Source of the DNA: Cannabis sativa
Taxonomy: Eukaryota > Streptophyta > Magnoliopsida > Rosales > Cannabaceae
DNA length: 64,000 nucleotides
NCBI RefSeq assembly: GCF_029168945.1
Contig: NC_083602.1
Coordinates: 75,536,600-75,600,599, forward strand
Direction: 5' to 3'
The translations under genes were made by a program, and so were the position numbers. The notes below the pieces were generated by a model. It was not told the DNA's origin. It ran no database searches and saw nothing but the letters and a program-made list of their open reading frames with translations. Below are positions 11,399 through 22,474 of this stretch, in pieces (positions within the stretch are counted from its first letter, which is position 1; the number at the start of each line of letters is the position of its first letter).

Positions 11399-11963
11399 TG
11401 TCTAAGAAAACCCATCGCGAAGAGGCTGACTCTAAAGAGGAGATAGTGGAGCACCAAGAGGCTCCCAAGTTGGTGCTAAATAATAGTCCCTAAGAATTGG
11501 ACCAGCATATTAACCTATTTAGGAATTACAATAACTTAAGGACTATTCTAGAACAAGATCTTCATAGCCAGGGAGAGGCCCAGCAAGTGCGTAGAAGGAG
11601 GCTTTGATGTATGGAATTGGGGTCATATTGAAATGGAGGCACACTTGCCCTTGAGGTGCTACTTCGCTAAATTCTGTGCCATAGTCAAAATAGCACCTTT
11701 CCAACTTATACCTCAAGTGTACTGCTTACTGTCAGGATGGTACGTCTTTTGTGTCGAAAATAGCAAATCTATGCCGAGGCCAAAGGAAATCTTGTACTTC
11801 TATAAGAATAAGTCTCAATCGATGAGGGGTCACAAGGATAAGGTGGGCTTCTATAGGTTGGAGCAACATAACAAGAGTATTCACTGCCCAACTAGTTACA
11901 CGAAGCACACACATGACTTCAGGGACTATTACTTCTTCACCTCTGGCTTCCCGTTAAGGAGAG

Positions 11964-13835
11964 TGTTGGATTTTGTGCCCTAAATAAAACTCATTTCAAT
12001 ATAATCAGATTTACTTATTAATAAAGATCAAAAATAATATTTTATGTTGTATGGTTCACATGATTTATTTCATGATTATATATATAATGTATAAATTCTA
12101 TTTAAGTCCAGAACATATGAATTTGTTAATGATTATAGTGTTGTCAGCACAGTGGAATATAATCTTAATTATATGTTCGAAAGTTTATTCCCTAATTTGT
12201 AAGTTCACTGGATTTATACTGGCATGATATAATCAGCGATAGGTATTCTTACACCTTGGATAAGTGTTATGTCCTTTCCAGGGCATTGGCAAAGTTTACC
12301 AGCATCGGATGTATGGAGTATACATCGGAAGGGATCGATATTGAACTTTGATTAGATATAGTAAAATTTACCGTAATATCTATTCAATTCAATATCACCT
12401 GTTGATCCTTAGATCAAATGATCTTAATCCTGATATGGTTAGGTTCGATCTCAAGAGTATTATACATGTTCTTTGATTTGTTACTTAAGCCTACTTTTGA
12501 ACAGTCAGGGTGATACGTACATTTTGGGAACATGATAGTATAATTGAGTGGGAGCGCTAACATTAATATGGAGTCTATAACTTCTATATGAATTTAGAAG
12601 TGAAACGATGATATCCTTCGAGCTTGGCTAAACTGAGATAAATGGTTGAGATCTCATTTCACTTCGCTGAAATATCATTTATACAGAGCTAAGTGTTTTA
12701 AGGATAAAATACATTGAAGGTGTAACGGTAATTTAGTGCCTATTTAATGTAGATCATCTATTAGAGGATCATTGATCAAATTAGGATTATAACAATGGAT
12801 AACTAATAACGTATCTATATTGTGGAATATATAGAGTGTTCTATATGACTGAGAGTGCAATTCCAAGTTCTAAGTGTGGATTCAATAAGGAATTAATAAG
12901 TTAGGGAATTTACTTGGTAAATTCGGTTCGACTTATTGGAAGCTCGGTTATATAGGCCCATGGTCCCCATACTAGTTGAGACCATACTGCTTGTAAGACT
13001 CAGTTAATTGATTTTGATTAATCAATTATAATTCTAAAGTTAGACTATGTCTAGTTTATGAATTTCACTAGGCAAGGGGGAAATTGTAAAGAAAAGAGAT
13101 TCTAGGTTTATTTATTAATTAAGAGACTTTATATGTCTAAATTAATAAATATATTAAATGGCATATTCTTTAATAATTATTTTTTTGTTATTAAATAATT
13201 AGAATTGGCATTTAAATGGTTAAATTGGAAAATTGGCATTTTTGAGAAAATGGGATTGAAAAATGACAAAATGGCAAAATTCCAAAGTGAGGCCTATTAT
13301 CCATATCATGGTCGACCACTATGCAAAGTGTTTTACCATTTATATTTTTTCATTATTTTAATGCCATACAATTCAAACCTAACCCTATGTGGTATTCTAT
13401 AAATACAAAGTGATGGTTTCAGGAAACAATGTACAAGCATCTCATTCATTTCAGAGAAAACTTTCTAGCCACCACTTCTCTTCTCTTTTCTTCTCTTCAA
13501 TTTCAAAATACCCTAGCGATAGAGTAGTGCCCACACACATCAAGTGGTATCTCAATCATAGTATGGAAGATTGTGTAGAATCCAATCAACAAGAAGGAGA
13601 ATCAACATCAAAGAAGGAGAGATAGAGATCCAGGTTCAGATCTTGATTATGTTCTGCTACAGAAAGGAATCAAGGGCTAGAGATCTGAATGGAAGGAGTC
13701 ATATTATTCCACTGCAATCAATGTAAGGTTTTCTTGAACCCTTATGTGTTTATTTCATTGTTTTAGAATTCATATTAGGATGTTAATGAAACATACATGG
13801 TAGTAAATCTAGATTCTGGTAAAATATTTCCAACA
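11964..13835 (+). mobile_element. Copia solo LTR
   Basis: A single 1872-bp LTR from TGTTGGATTTTGTGCCC to ATTTCCAACA, flanked by the perfect 5-bp repeat GAGAG at 11959-11963 and 13836-13840. No internal region is attached on either side, so it formed by recombination between the two LTRs of a former complete copy. It belongs to the same family as copia A-E. A TATAAATA box at 13398-13405 lies where the other copies carry it. Small reading frames inside are not genes. Confidence 0.93.
13398..13405 (+). promoter_or_regulatory. TATA box of the solo LTR
   Basis: TATAAATA at the position conserved in all the copia LTRs of this window. The solo LTR could still act as a promoter reading rightward into the split ORF. 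Confidence 0.55.
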
Positions 13836-16800
13836 GAGAGTTCCTACCCTCAGTTTGGATTTTAATCTTGCAAGTTTAATTTCTTCCTTTGGATTGTAAA
13901 GTTTGGTTTTTCCTTCTGTCTATTGTATTTCGACCTCCTACTGTTTGTATATGCTAGATTGCCTTCCCAAGTCAACCGTAACTTCAAAGTTGGAAGAGAG
14001 GATCAATTTTTACAAGTCCTTCTCGCCCAAGGAGTTGCAAGTGGAAAAATTGGTGACCATGGAGACCCTTCGGGGGGTAGGTCTTATTGCCTCTCACCAG
14101 GGTGTGACTCACCTTTCTATTAAGGAGTCGGTCCAGGAGGCCCGTCGGGCAGACCTATATGAGGTTAAAGAGGCCATTACAGGTAAAACTATCGAAGAGG
14201 CCTTAAAGTTAGTGAAGGCCGATGAGAAATGGCTGGAGGATTGGAGGAGACAATTCTCGAAAGGCCTGAGTAAGGCCAAAGAACTTGCCATCCACTTCAA
14301 GGAGGTGGTGCACAACGAGGGTGCTTCAGGAGCGAGCACTTCCACTAGTGGTGAGATACCTTTTCATATAATTAAGGCTCTCATTATGTCCGATTTCAAG
14401 ACCATCAATCAATGTGGATTTGATCCATATTTTTTGAGTTTAGACCATCATAAGTATTCATGCAGTAGATATATAGATAGAGTAGATTGTATCATCTGGA
14501 GTCCCAACCATTTCATTCCTCGTATGCACCATCATGTCAAAGTGGATGCATTTAGTGAAATTTACTTCCCAGGATTCCTCTATTACGAAACTAATTTAGG
14601 TTGAGAGGATGTCCCTCTATTTGCTAGGGGAAAAGTTAATTATGCTAGGATTAAAGGTTTGGACGCTCTTGATGCCTTCCATGTTGATGTGTTGTAAAAT
14701 CCACGTCTTTTGTTACAATATAATTTGATGAATATCTTGTTTGTTTTATGTAGATTAACCAGCCACTCTTTAAATGGGGCTACTAAAAAAATTCTTGGGC
14801 AGCGTCAAAACTCACTTTGACAAGATTCGAGAGATAGCCCAAGGAGGTAGAGATGGTGGCAAGAAAAACAAGTCTTTTGGGAGCGAATCCTAGGAGCCAG
14901 CACCTTTGGCCTTGAATCCAGAGGCTGCTCCTAAGGCTCTTGGTATGGAGGCTGCGTCTACTGTCATCATAGACTTGACTTAGCCTTCTGTTGGAAATTA
15001 TTTTACCAGGATCTAGATTTACTACCAAGTATGTTTAATTAACATCCTAATATGAATTCTAAAACAATGAAATAAACACATAAGAGTTTAAGAAACCTTA
15101 CAGTGGGTGCAGCGGAATATTATGACACCTTCCAATTCAGATCTCTAGCCCTTGATTCCTTTCTGTAGCAGAGCATAATCAACATCTGAATCTGGATCTT
15201 CTTTTCTCCTTCTTTGATACAGATTTTCCATAGTCTTACATACTATGATTGAGGTACCACTTGATGTGTGTGGCACTACTCATCACTCAAAGGAATTTCG
15301 AAAAACAGAGAAGAAAAAGAGAGAGAGTGGCGACTTCATAGTGTTTGAGAAAATAATCAGTAAAGTGTGTGTAAAACCTGAAGCCTTTACCTTCTATTTA
15401 TAGAATACCACATAGGGTTAAAGTTGAATTATTTGGCATTTAAAAATGAAAAATAAAATGAGAAATAGAAGCAAAGGTGGCTGGCCATACATTGAGGAAA
15501 CAAGCCTTCCACTTTTCCAACTTTCCTATTTCATCATTTCTAGCTTCCCATTTTCTCAAAGATTGCCAATTCTATCTTTCAACTACATAAATGTCAAATC
15601 TAATTATTTAATAACTATAATTAATTATTAAATAATATATTGTCATTTATTTTATCTATTAATAAAAACTATTTAAAGTTTCTCAATTAATAAATATACC
15701 CTTTAAACTCTCTATTTACTGTTTTACCCTTGCTTAGTGAAAATTCATAAAGTAGACATAGTCTACCTTAAAGAATTATAATTGATTAATTAAAATCAAT
15801 TAACTGAGTCTTACAAGCAGTATGGTCTCAACTAGTATGGGGACCATGGGTCTATATAACCGAGCTTCCAATAAGTTGAACCGAATTTACCAAGTAAATT
15901 CCCTAACTTATTAATTCCTTGTTGAATCCACACTTAGAACTTGGAATTGCACTCTCAGTCATATAGAACGCTCTATATGTTCCATGATATAGACACGTCA
16001 TTAGTTATCCATTGTTATAACCCTAATGTGATCAATGACCCTCTAATAGATGATTTACATTGAAAAGGCACTAAGTTACCGTTACACCTTCAATGTATTT
16101 TATCCTTAAAACACTTAGCTCCGTATAAATGATATTTCAGCAAAGTGAAATGAGATCTCCACCATTTATCTCTGTTTAGCCAAGCTCAAAGGATATCATC
16201 GTTTCACTTCTAAGTTCCTATAGAAGTTATAGATTCCATATTTATGGTAGCGCTCCCACTCAATTATACTATCATGTTCCCAAAATGTACGTATCACCCT
16301 GACCCAAAAGTAGGCTTAACTAACAAATCAAAGAACATGTATAATATTCTTGAGATCGAACCTAACCATATCAAGATTAAGGTCATTTGATCTAGGATCA
16401 ACAGGTGATATTGAATTGAATAGATATTACGGTAAGTTTTAATATATCTAATCAAAGTTCAATATCGGTCCCTTCCTATGTATACTCCATACATCCGATA
16501 CTGGTAAACTTTGCCAATGTCCTCGAAAGGACATAACACTTTTCCAAGGTGTAAGAATACCTATCGCAGATTATACCATGTCAGTCTAAATCCAGTGTTC
16601 TGACAAATCAGGGAATAAACTTTCGAACATATAATTAAGATTATATTCCACTGTGCTGACAACACTATAATCTTTAACAAACTCATATGTCTGGACTTAA
16701 AAAGAATTCATACATGTAACACCCTAACTAGAATAGGCGTATTACGTGATTTTTAAACATACTGTCCAGCTCGTTGCTAATCAACAAGGTTTATGGAAAT

Positions 16801-17222
16801 CGTGATTAATTAATTTTTTTCCTTTTTAATTAAACTCATAAAAAATTTATACAAAAATACTCGGGATCCCGATTACAAAATATTTTACAAAAGTTTACTG
16901 ACTAAACAAATTACTTGTCGCCTACCGACTAATTACAAAAAGCCTTGCTGTCCCGAGGATCGTACGCTCCAAGCCTAACCGCCCCGACATGTACGATCTT
17001 CACCGGCTCGCTCTCACGGTCCTTCAGCCTTAGCCTTGCCCTTATCTACACATAAACATAGCACTGTGAGTCCACAGACTCAGTAAGAAAAGCATAATCA
17101 AATATCATACATAAATCCCGAGTTATGATCAGACGCCCATATCCCTGACCATAACCCTAACTGTCGTGTCCCACACGATACTGAGTCATGAACGTTCATA
17201 AGACGGTACTATTGACAAGTAA

Positions 17223-17542
17223 CAGCCTATACTCGGTAAACTGGTCATACTCCAGTTGCTAGTCATACCCTAGCCTGTACCGATGTGTTACAGTATCAGC
17301 CTATACTTGGCACACTGGTCATACTCCAGTTGCTAGTCATACTCTAGCCTGTGCCGATGTGATACGTCAAATAGTACAGAACCATCAACCCTAGTATCAG
17401 CCTATACTCGGTACACTGGTCATACTGTAGCTGCTAGTCCTACTCTAGCCTGTACCGATGTTATACAGTGTCAGCCTATACTCGGTACACTGGTCATACT
17501 CCAGCTGCTAGTCATACTCTAGCCTATACCGATGTGACACAG
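17223..17542. repeat. Four ~75-bp tandem units in the Tekay LTR
   Basis: Units begin CAGCCTATACTCGGTA at 17223, 17297, 17398 and 17472; each continues with CTGGTCATACTCCAG and CTAGCCTGTACCGATGT. A 25-30-bp spacer with AGTACAGAACCATCAACC separates units 2 and 3. The same array is present in the other LTR, where copia A sits in the third unit. Confidence 0.85.
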
Positions 17543-17919
17543 TCGGATGGTTCGAAGCCAACATACATAGCTATGTAATCTAACAGGCTTCCTACATGCA
17601 CGCTAAACATGTAATATATATGCATACTGTTATACTAATCTTACCTGGATTCCGAATTCAGGTGTGCCGGTCAACCTGACTGGAACGAACTGCGCGGCGG
17701 TTTACAGGCTCCTAAACCATAACAATCACAACACTATAAGTATTACGCTAAATCACTTCCCGGGGACTTAAAATAGAAACTAAAAGTTTCCCTATCGATA
17801 AAAAGCATGGCAATATCCCAAATAACATAGAAACGAGAAAATCTAGGGTTTCTGAAAATCACCCAACCGGCAAACTGGTTGCCAATCCGAAATTCCAGTT
17901 CTGGAAATTTCAGAACCCC

Positions 17920-17955
17920 ATCCGGAATTCCGGATGCACAACCGGAATTCCGGTT
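17920..17955. repeat. Two perfect 16-bp palindromes
   Basis: ATCCGGAATTCCGGAT (17920-17935) and AACCGGAATTCCGGTT (17940-17955) share the core CCGGAATTCCGG. In the other LTR the second is intact (45837-45852) and the first has one change. They could be protein-binding sites or hairpins in RNA; no known factor is assigned. Confidence 0.8.
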
Positions 17956-19064
17956 CCTCGTAGGAAACTTTCAAAAATTCATACTTTGCTCAAATCAATT
18001 CCAAACCATACCAAAACTTCCAGACCTGTTCTAAATACCCTAAAGAACAAGTTTAAAGCAACAAAACCATCCAGAAATCTCAGATACCAAAAATGCCATG
18101 TGAGCTCCAAGCTTTGAGTTCAAAACTCAAACTTGGCTAAAGCTCACAAACAACCATTTAAACTTGATTTAAACTACATAAACATGCATTTAGAAACTGC
18201 AGAAAACATACACAAACTCATGCAACAATCACAACAACTAATTTCAAAATTTCTCTTTGAAAACTTAAACTTTTGAATAGAAAATCCATAACTTTAAACA
18301 ACACCACTAATCATGCATTACCAGCAGTTCAATTCAACTCAAATAACCTAGAATAAACCTCAGAAATTAACCACAACCTACAGCAACAAGAACACTCCAA
18401 AATCAAGCATGCAAACCATTCAATTCTTCCAAAATTCCAAGAAAAACCAAGAACAAGTTAAAGGACTTACCAACAACTTGAATTACACCTAGATTGATTG
18501 AAAAAGCTTGAAAAATTAAGAACTCCCAGCCCTAGCCACCACACCAGCCGAGAGAGAGAGAGGAAAAGAGCCTTTGAATTTTCTAATTTCCTTCTAAGTT
18601 TAGAAATCTTTGAATAATGAGAGAAAGCATGCAAATATAACACTTATTTCAGCCAACAATTAACATAATAAAACACATATTTTCCAACTACTAAGTCCAC
18701 TAAAGGACAAAAATAACAGTGGTGCAAAATGACCAATGTGCCCCTCCACACTAAAATAGCATAAAGAGCACTAAAGGGGTATTTTTGGGAAATTCTAAAT
18801 TCCCGGCCAATCCCGACATTCCCAATGTCTAATAAACCGTCCCACAATACTAACATACTAAGTTGTGATTTTACTGAGCCAAACACCGAGTTCCATGTTA
18901 CCGGGCACCGAAAATGCAAATTTATGAAAATCACTAAATGACAAATAATGCATTTCAGAATTCAATAATAACAGCATAATAATTATTTAAATAGCTATAA
19001 ATAATTTTCCATAATTAAACATAATTAAATGCTAATTTCCAAATTAAACTAAGCGGTCTTTACA

Positions 19065-19084
19065 ACTATTCCCCCCTTAAAAGG
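19065..19084 (-). promoter_or_regulatory. Polypurine tract of the Tekay-like element
   Basis: On the minus strand CCTTTTAAGGGGGGAATAGT lies directly before the 3' LTR start, the position where plus-strand DNA synthesis is primed. Confidence 0.75.
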
Positions 19085-19509
19085 ATTTCGTCCCCGAAAT
19101 CTAACCTGAATAACTCTGGATATTGAGCTCTCATATCTGACTCTTGCTCCCAGGTGGCTTCCTCCACCTTGCTGTTTCTCCAGAGTACTTTGACCAATGC
19201 TATGGTCTTATTTCGAAGGACTTTATCCTTTCTATCCAGGATCTGCATTGGCTGTTCTTCGTAAGTCATATCTGGCTGCAGTTCAAGGCTCTCATAACTG
19301 AGTATATGAGAGGGATCTGAAACGTATTTTCTCAACATAGAGACATGGAATACGTTGTGAACTGCTGATAAAGCTGGAGGCAATGCTAACCGGTATGCCA
19401 CTTGACCTATCTTCTCGAGAATCTCGAAAGGTCCTGTAAATCTAGGGCATAACTTGCCTCTTTTCTCGAAACGTTTGATCCCCTTCATCGGAGATACCCG
19501 TAAAAACAC
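19066..19509 (-). pseudogene. pol: Integrase C-terminus and chromodomain, frameshifted from integrase
   Basis: A 147-aa open frame. Residues 1-60 (CPRFTGPFEILEKIGQVAYR, then NVFHVSMLRKYVSDPSH) are the C-terminal part of gypsy integrase. Residues ~83-135 (YEEQPMQILDRKDKVLRNKT to WEQESDMRAQYPELF) are a chromodomain, which in chromoviruses is thought to steer integration to marked chromatin. It is in a different frame from the integrase core at 19485-20270. The two overlap near 19500, where loss of one G in a G-run would explain the shift. Confidence 0.85.
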
Positions 19510-20501
19510 ATGGTCCCTACTCGAAACTCAACATCTCTGCGTTTTGGATCTGCATAACTTTTCTGTGTACTCTGTGAGACAAGCATTCTAGCTTTTATTT
19601 TCTCTATTGCCTCGTTGGTCCGCTGCACTGACTCCGGACCTAAGTATTTCCTCTCCCCTGTCTCATCCCAGTGGATGGGAGATCTACACTTCCTACCGTA
19701 TAACAGTTCATAGGGAGCCATCCCTGTCGTACTCTGATAACTGTTGTTGTAAGAAAATTCTATCAACGGTAGGTATTTATTCCAAGAGCCTTCAAAATCC
19801 ATAACACAGGCTCGTAACATGTCCTCCAATATCTGAATTGTCCTTTCGGACTGACCATCTGTCTGAGGATGGAATGCTGTACTGAATTTTAGTTTTGTAC
19901 CCATTGCTCGTTGCAAACTCTGCCAAAACTTGGAGGTGAACTTCGGATCTCTATCTGAAACTATAGACTTCGGTACCCCGTGAAGTCTTACAATCTCTCT
20001 AACATACAATTCTGCCAACTGATCCACTGTAAAGGTTGTTCTAACAGGCAGAAAATGAGCAGATTTCGTGAATCGATCCACCACTACCCAGATGGAATCA
20101 AATAAGCCCGTGGTTCTAGGTAACCCAACCACGAAATCCATCGTGATTTCTTCCCACTTCCATTCAGGTAGGGTTAAAGGCTGCAACAACCCTGCTGGTC
20201 TCTGATGTTCAGCCTTAATCTGCTGACAAGTGAGGCATCTCGATACGAATTCTACCAAATTGTTCTTCATACCGCTCCACCAGAAGTACGGTTTAAGATC
20301 TTAGTACATCTTAGTGGTGCTGGGATGCAGAGAATAAGGGATAAAATGAGCCTCCTCAAAGATCTCATTCCTGAGTTCCACACTACTCGGAACACAAACC
20401 CTAACTTTATACAAAAGCATGCCGTTGTCTGACATTGAGAAATCCTTGGCTTGACCAGCCAAAACCTCATCTCTGATTTTCATTAACTCTGGATCAGTCA
20501 T
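19485..20501 (-). pseudogene. pol: Integrase of the Tekay-like element
   Basis: The main frame, 20270-19485 (261 aa), holds the CLTC end of the zinc-binding domain (C12, C15) and the catalytic triad D45, D106 and E142; the last two are 35 residues apart, as expected for retroviral-type integrases (DSxxD, VSDRDPKFTS and QTDGQSERT contexts). The N-terminal zinc-binding part, with its histidines, is in the same frame at 20501-20301 but separated by a stop near 20300. Another stop lies before 20501. Integrase cuts target DNA and joins the element's cDNA ends. The C-terminal tail is in another frame at 19066-19509. Confidence 0.88.
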
Positions 20502-22060
20502 CTAAGCGGCTTTAATTCTTTCCAACAGATCAGATTGTAGCGTTAAGTTGTGAAGCTGACCCACCACAAATTCAATGCTGGATCTAACCATGTCCTCGAC
20601 TAACTGAGATGAGATTTGAATCATGCTAGCTACCTGCCCGGGACCCTTCCTGCTCAGGGCATTGGCCACTACATTGGCCTTCCCACGGTGATAGAGAAAC
20701 TCACAATCATAATCTTTCACTAATTCCAACCAACGCCTCTGTCTCATATTCAAATCTTTCTGAGTAAAGAAATACTTGAGACTTTTATGGTCGGTATAGA
20801 TTTCACACCTTTCTCCGTAAAGGTAATGCCGCCAGATCTTCAATGCAAAAACCACCGCGACCAACTCTAGATCATGAGTCGGGTATCGCTGTTCGTAATC
20901 CTTTAACTGACGAGAGGCATAAGCGATAACCCGATCGGCTTGCATCAGCACACACCCCAGACCCTGTCTGGATGCATCGCAATAAACTACAAATTTCTCG
21001 TTGTCTGAAGGCAAAGCTAGCACTGGAGCGGTAATCAATCTCTATTTCAGCTCCTGAAAACTAGCTTCGCACTTGTCTGACAAGACAAACCGCTGATTCT
21101 TCTTTGTAAGTTCGGTTAAGGGTGTTGAGATCTTAGAAAACCCTTCCACGAACCTACGATAATACCCAGCTAAACCCAAGAAGCTTCTAATTTCTGTCAC
21201 TGTCTTCGGTCTCGGCCAATCCGTGACGGATTCTATCTTCCCGGGATCCACCTTGATCCCATCTTTGCTAACAATGTGCCCTAAGAAGGACACCTGAGAT
21301 AGCCAGAATTCACATTTCTTGAATTTGGCGTAAAGCTTGTGTTCCCGAAGCCGTTGCAAAACCATCTGAAGATGTAACTCATGCTCCTCTTCTAATTGAG
21401 AGTACACAAGGATGTCGTCGATAAACACAATCACACAGATATCGAGGAAATCCTTGAATACTCTACTCATCAAATCCATAAATGCTGCAGGAGCATTGGT
21501 TAGTCCAAACGACATAACCAAGAATTCGTAATGTCCATACCTAGTACGGAAAGCCGTCTTCGGAATGTCCTCCTCTCGGATTTTCAACTAATGATAACCT
21601 GATCGGAGATCAATCTTGGAAAAGACCGTCTTCCCCTGAAGTTGATCAAAAAGATCATCGATCCTAGGTAGTGGATATTTATTCTTCACTGTTAGCTTGT
21701 TTAACTCCCGATAATCGATGCACATCCTCATAGTTCCATCTTTCTTTTTAACGAATAAAACCGGAGCTCCCCAGGGTCACACACTAGGCCGAATAAACCC
21801 TATGTCAAGCAACCCCTGAAGCTGAATCTTTAATTCCTTAAGTTCAGCTGGAGCCATTCTATACGGAGCCTTGGAAACCGGTTCCACTCCTGGTGCCAAA
21901 TCAATAATAAAGTCAATCTCCCGCTGAGGTGGTAAACCTGGAAGTTCTTCGGGGAAAACATCTAGAAATTCCCGAACCACCTTGATATTCTTTGGCCGAA
22001 TGGTATCTGGCCGATTGGTGTCCACCACTACGGCCAGAAACCCTAAACACCCGCCATGCA
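20502..22060 (-). pseudogene. pol: Reverse transcriptase and RNase H of the Tekay-like element
   Basis: All pieces lie in one frame but are cut by stops. The 22028-21777 segment (PEELPGLPPQREIDF, YRMAPAELKELK) is the start of reverse transcriptase; the stop at ~21775 falls just before the PWGAPVLF motif. The catalytic FIDD is at residues 55-58 of the frame 21587-21042; the codon just upstream, normally Gln after GYH, is a TAG stop. RNase H fills 21038-20502, with the first catalytic Asp in VVYCDAS (residue 21), the Glu in HDLELVAV and the next Asp in IYTDHKSL. A stop separates it from the reverse transcriptase frame. These enzymes copy the element's RNA into DNA. Confidence 0.88.
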
Positions 22061-22073
22061 GTAACTCCTTAAA

Positions 22074-22451
22074 TTACATGGCCAAAATCACCGGGATCCG
22101 AGATCCCCAAACTGAACCAACAAACACAAATGGTTCTTCACTTTCCGGTTGGAAGATCACCATCTTCCTCTTGCAATCAATACTGGCTGAGTATTTAGAT
22201 ATGAAATCCATTCCTAAAATAATATCAAAATCTACTAGGCTCATCTCTATCAAGTCAGCGCTTAACTCTCTACCATCTATTCTGATCGGCATAGACCTAA
22301 TCCACCTTTTGGAGATAACTAACTCTCCGCCAGGTAATAGGGTTCCAAACCCTGATTCATAACTATCACACGGTCTATCCAATTTACTAAAGATTATGGC
22401 TACCGCATAAGAATGTGTGGCCCTAGAATTAAACAGCACTGAGTAATACAA
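22074..22451 (-). pseudogene. pol: Aspartic protease of the Tekay-like element, catalytic Asp lost
   Basis: A 125-aa frame with the retropepsin layout: the active-site loop near residue 8, then the hydrophobic DIILGMDFISKYSASIDC block at about 74-91. The active-site motif, usually D-S-G-A-T-H-S, here reads NSRATHSY, so the catalytic Asp is Asn and the Gly is Arg. Such an enzyme could not cleave Gag-Pol. It lies between the Gag zinc knuckle (22506-22757) and reverse transcriptase, in the same frame as both. Confidence 0.85.
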
Positions 22452-22474
22452 GTTATTAACCGAAAGCTGACCTG

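Larger units (their letters stand above)
11399..14988 (+). pseudogene. Transposase_28-like extra ORF split by a solo LTR
   Basis: It starts at MSKKTHREEADSKEEIVEHQ (11399) and soon meets a stop. The clearest part is 11633-11963, LPLRCYFAKFCAIVKIAPFQ and onward, matching the same domain as the minus-strand relic at 4100-6180. A copia solo LTR (11964-13835) interrupts it at the GFPLRRV codons. The reading frame resumes at 13836 and gives a charged segment at about 13990-14340 (VEKLVTMETLRGVGLIASHQ, then Lys/Glu-rich helices). After about 14350 it breaks up, with possible introns (GTGAGATACC at ~14350, TTTTATGTAG near 14753) and a Lys/Gly-rich segment to 14988, where copia E begins. The product, if ever made, was an unexplained Tat-associated protein. 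Confidence 0.55.
16715..19064 (-). repeat. Tekay-like element, 3' LTR
   Basis: A 2350-bp intact LTR, TGTAAAGACCGC to GGTGTTACA on the minus strand. By eye it differs from the 5' LTR (34406-46966) at a few percent of sites, so the insertion is older than copia A. It contains a 4-unit ~75-bp tandem repeat (17223-17542) and two 16-bp palindromes (17920-17955). Confidence 0.93.

Noticed and set aside
17223..17542. CRISPR-like regular repeats
   Set aside because: Units are directly adjacent ~75-bp tandem copies inside an LTR of a plant retroelement, without unique spacers.
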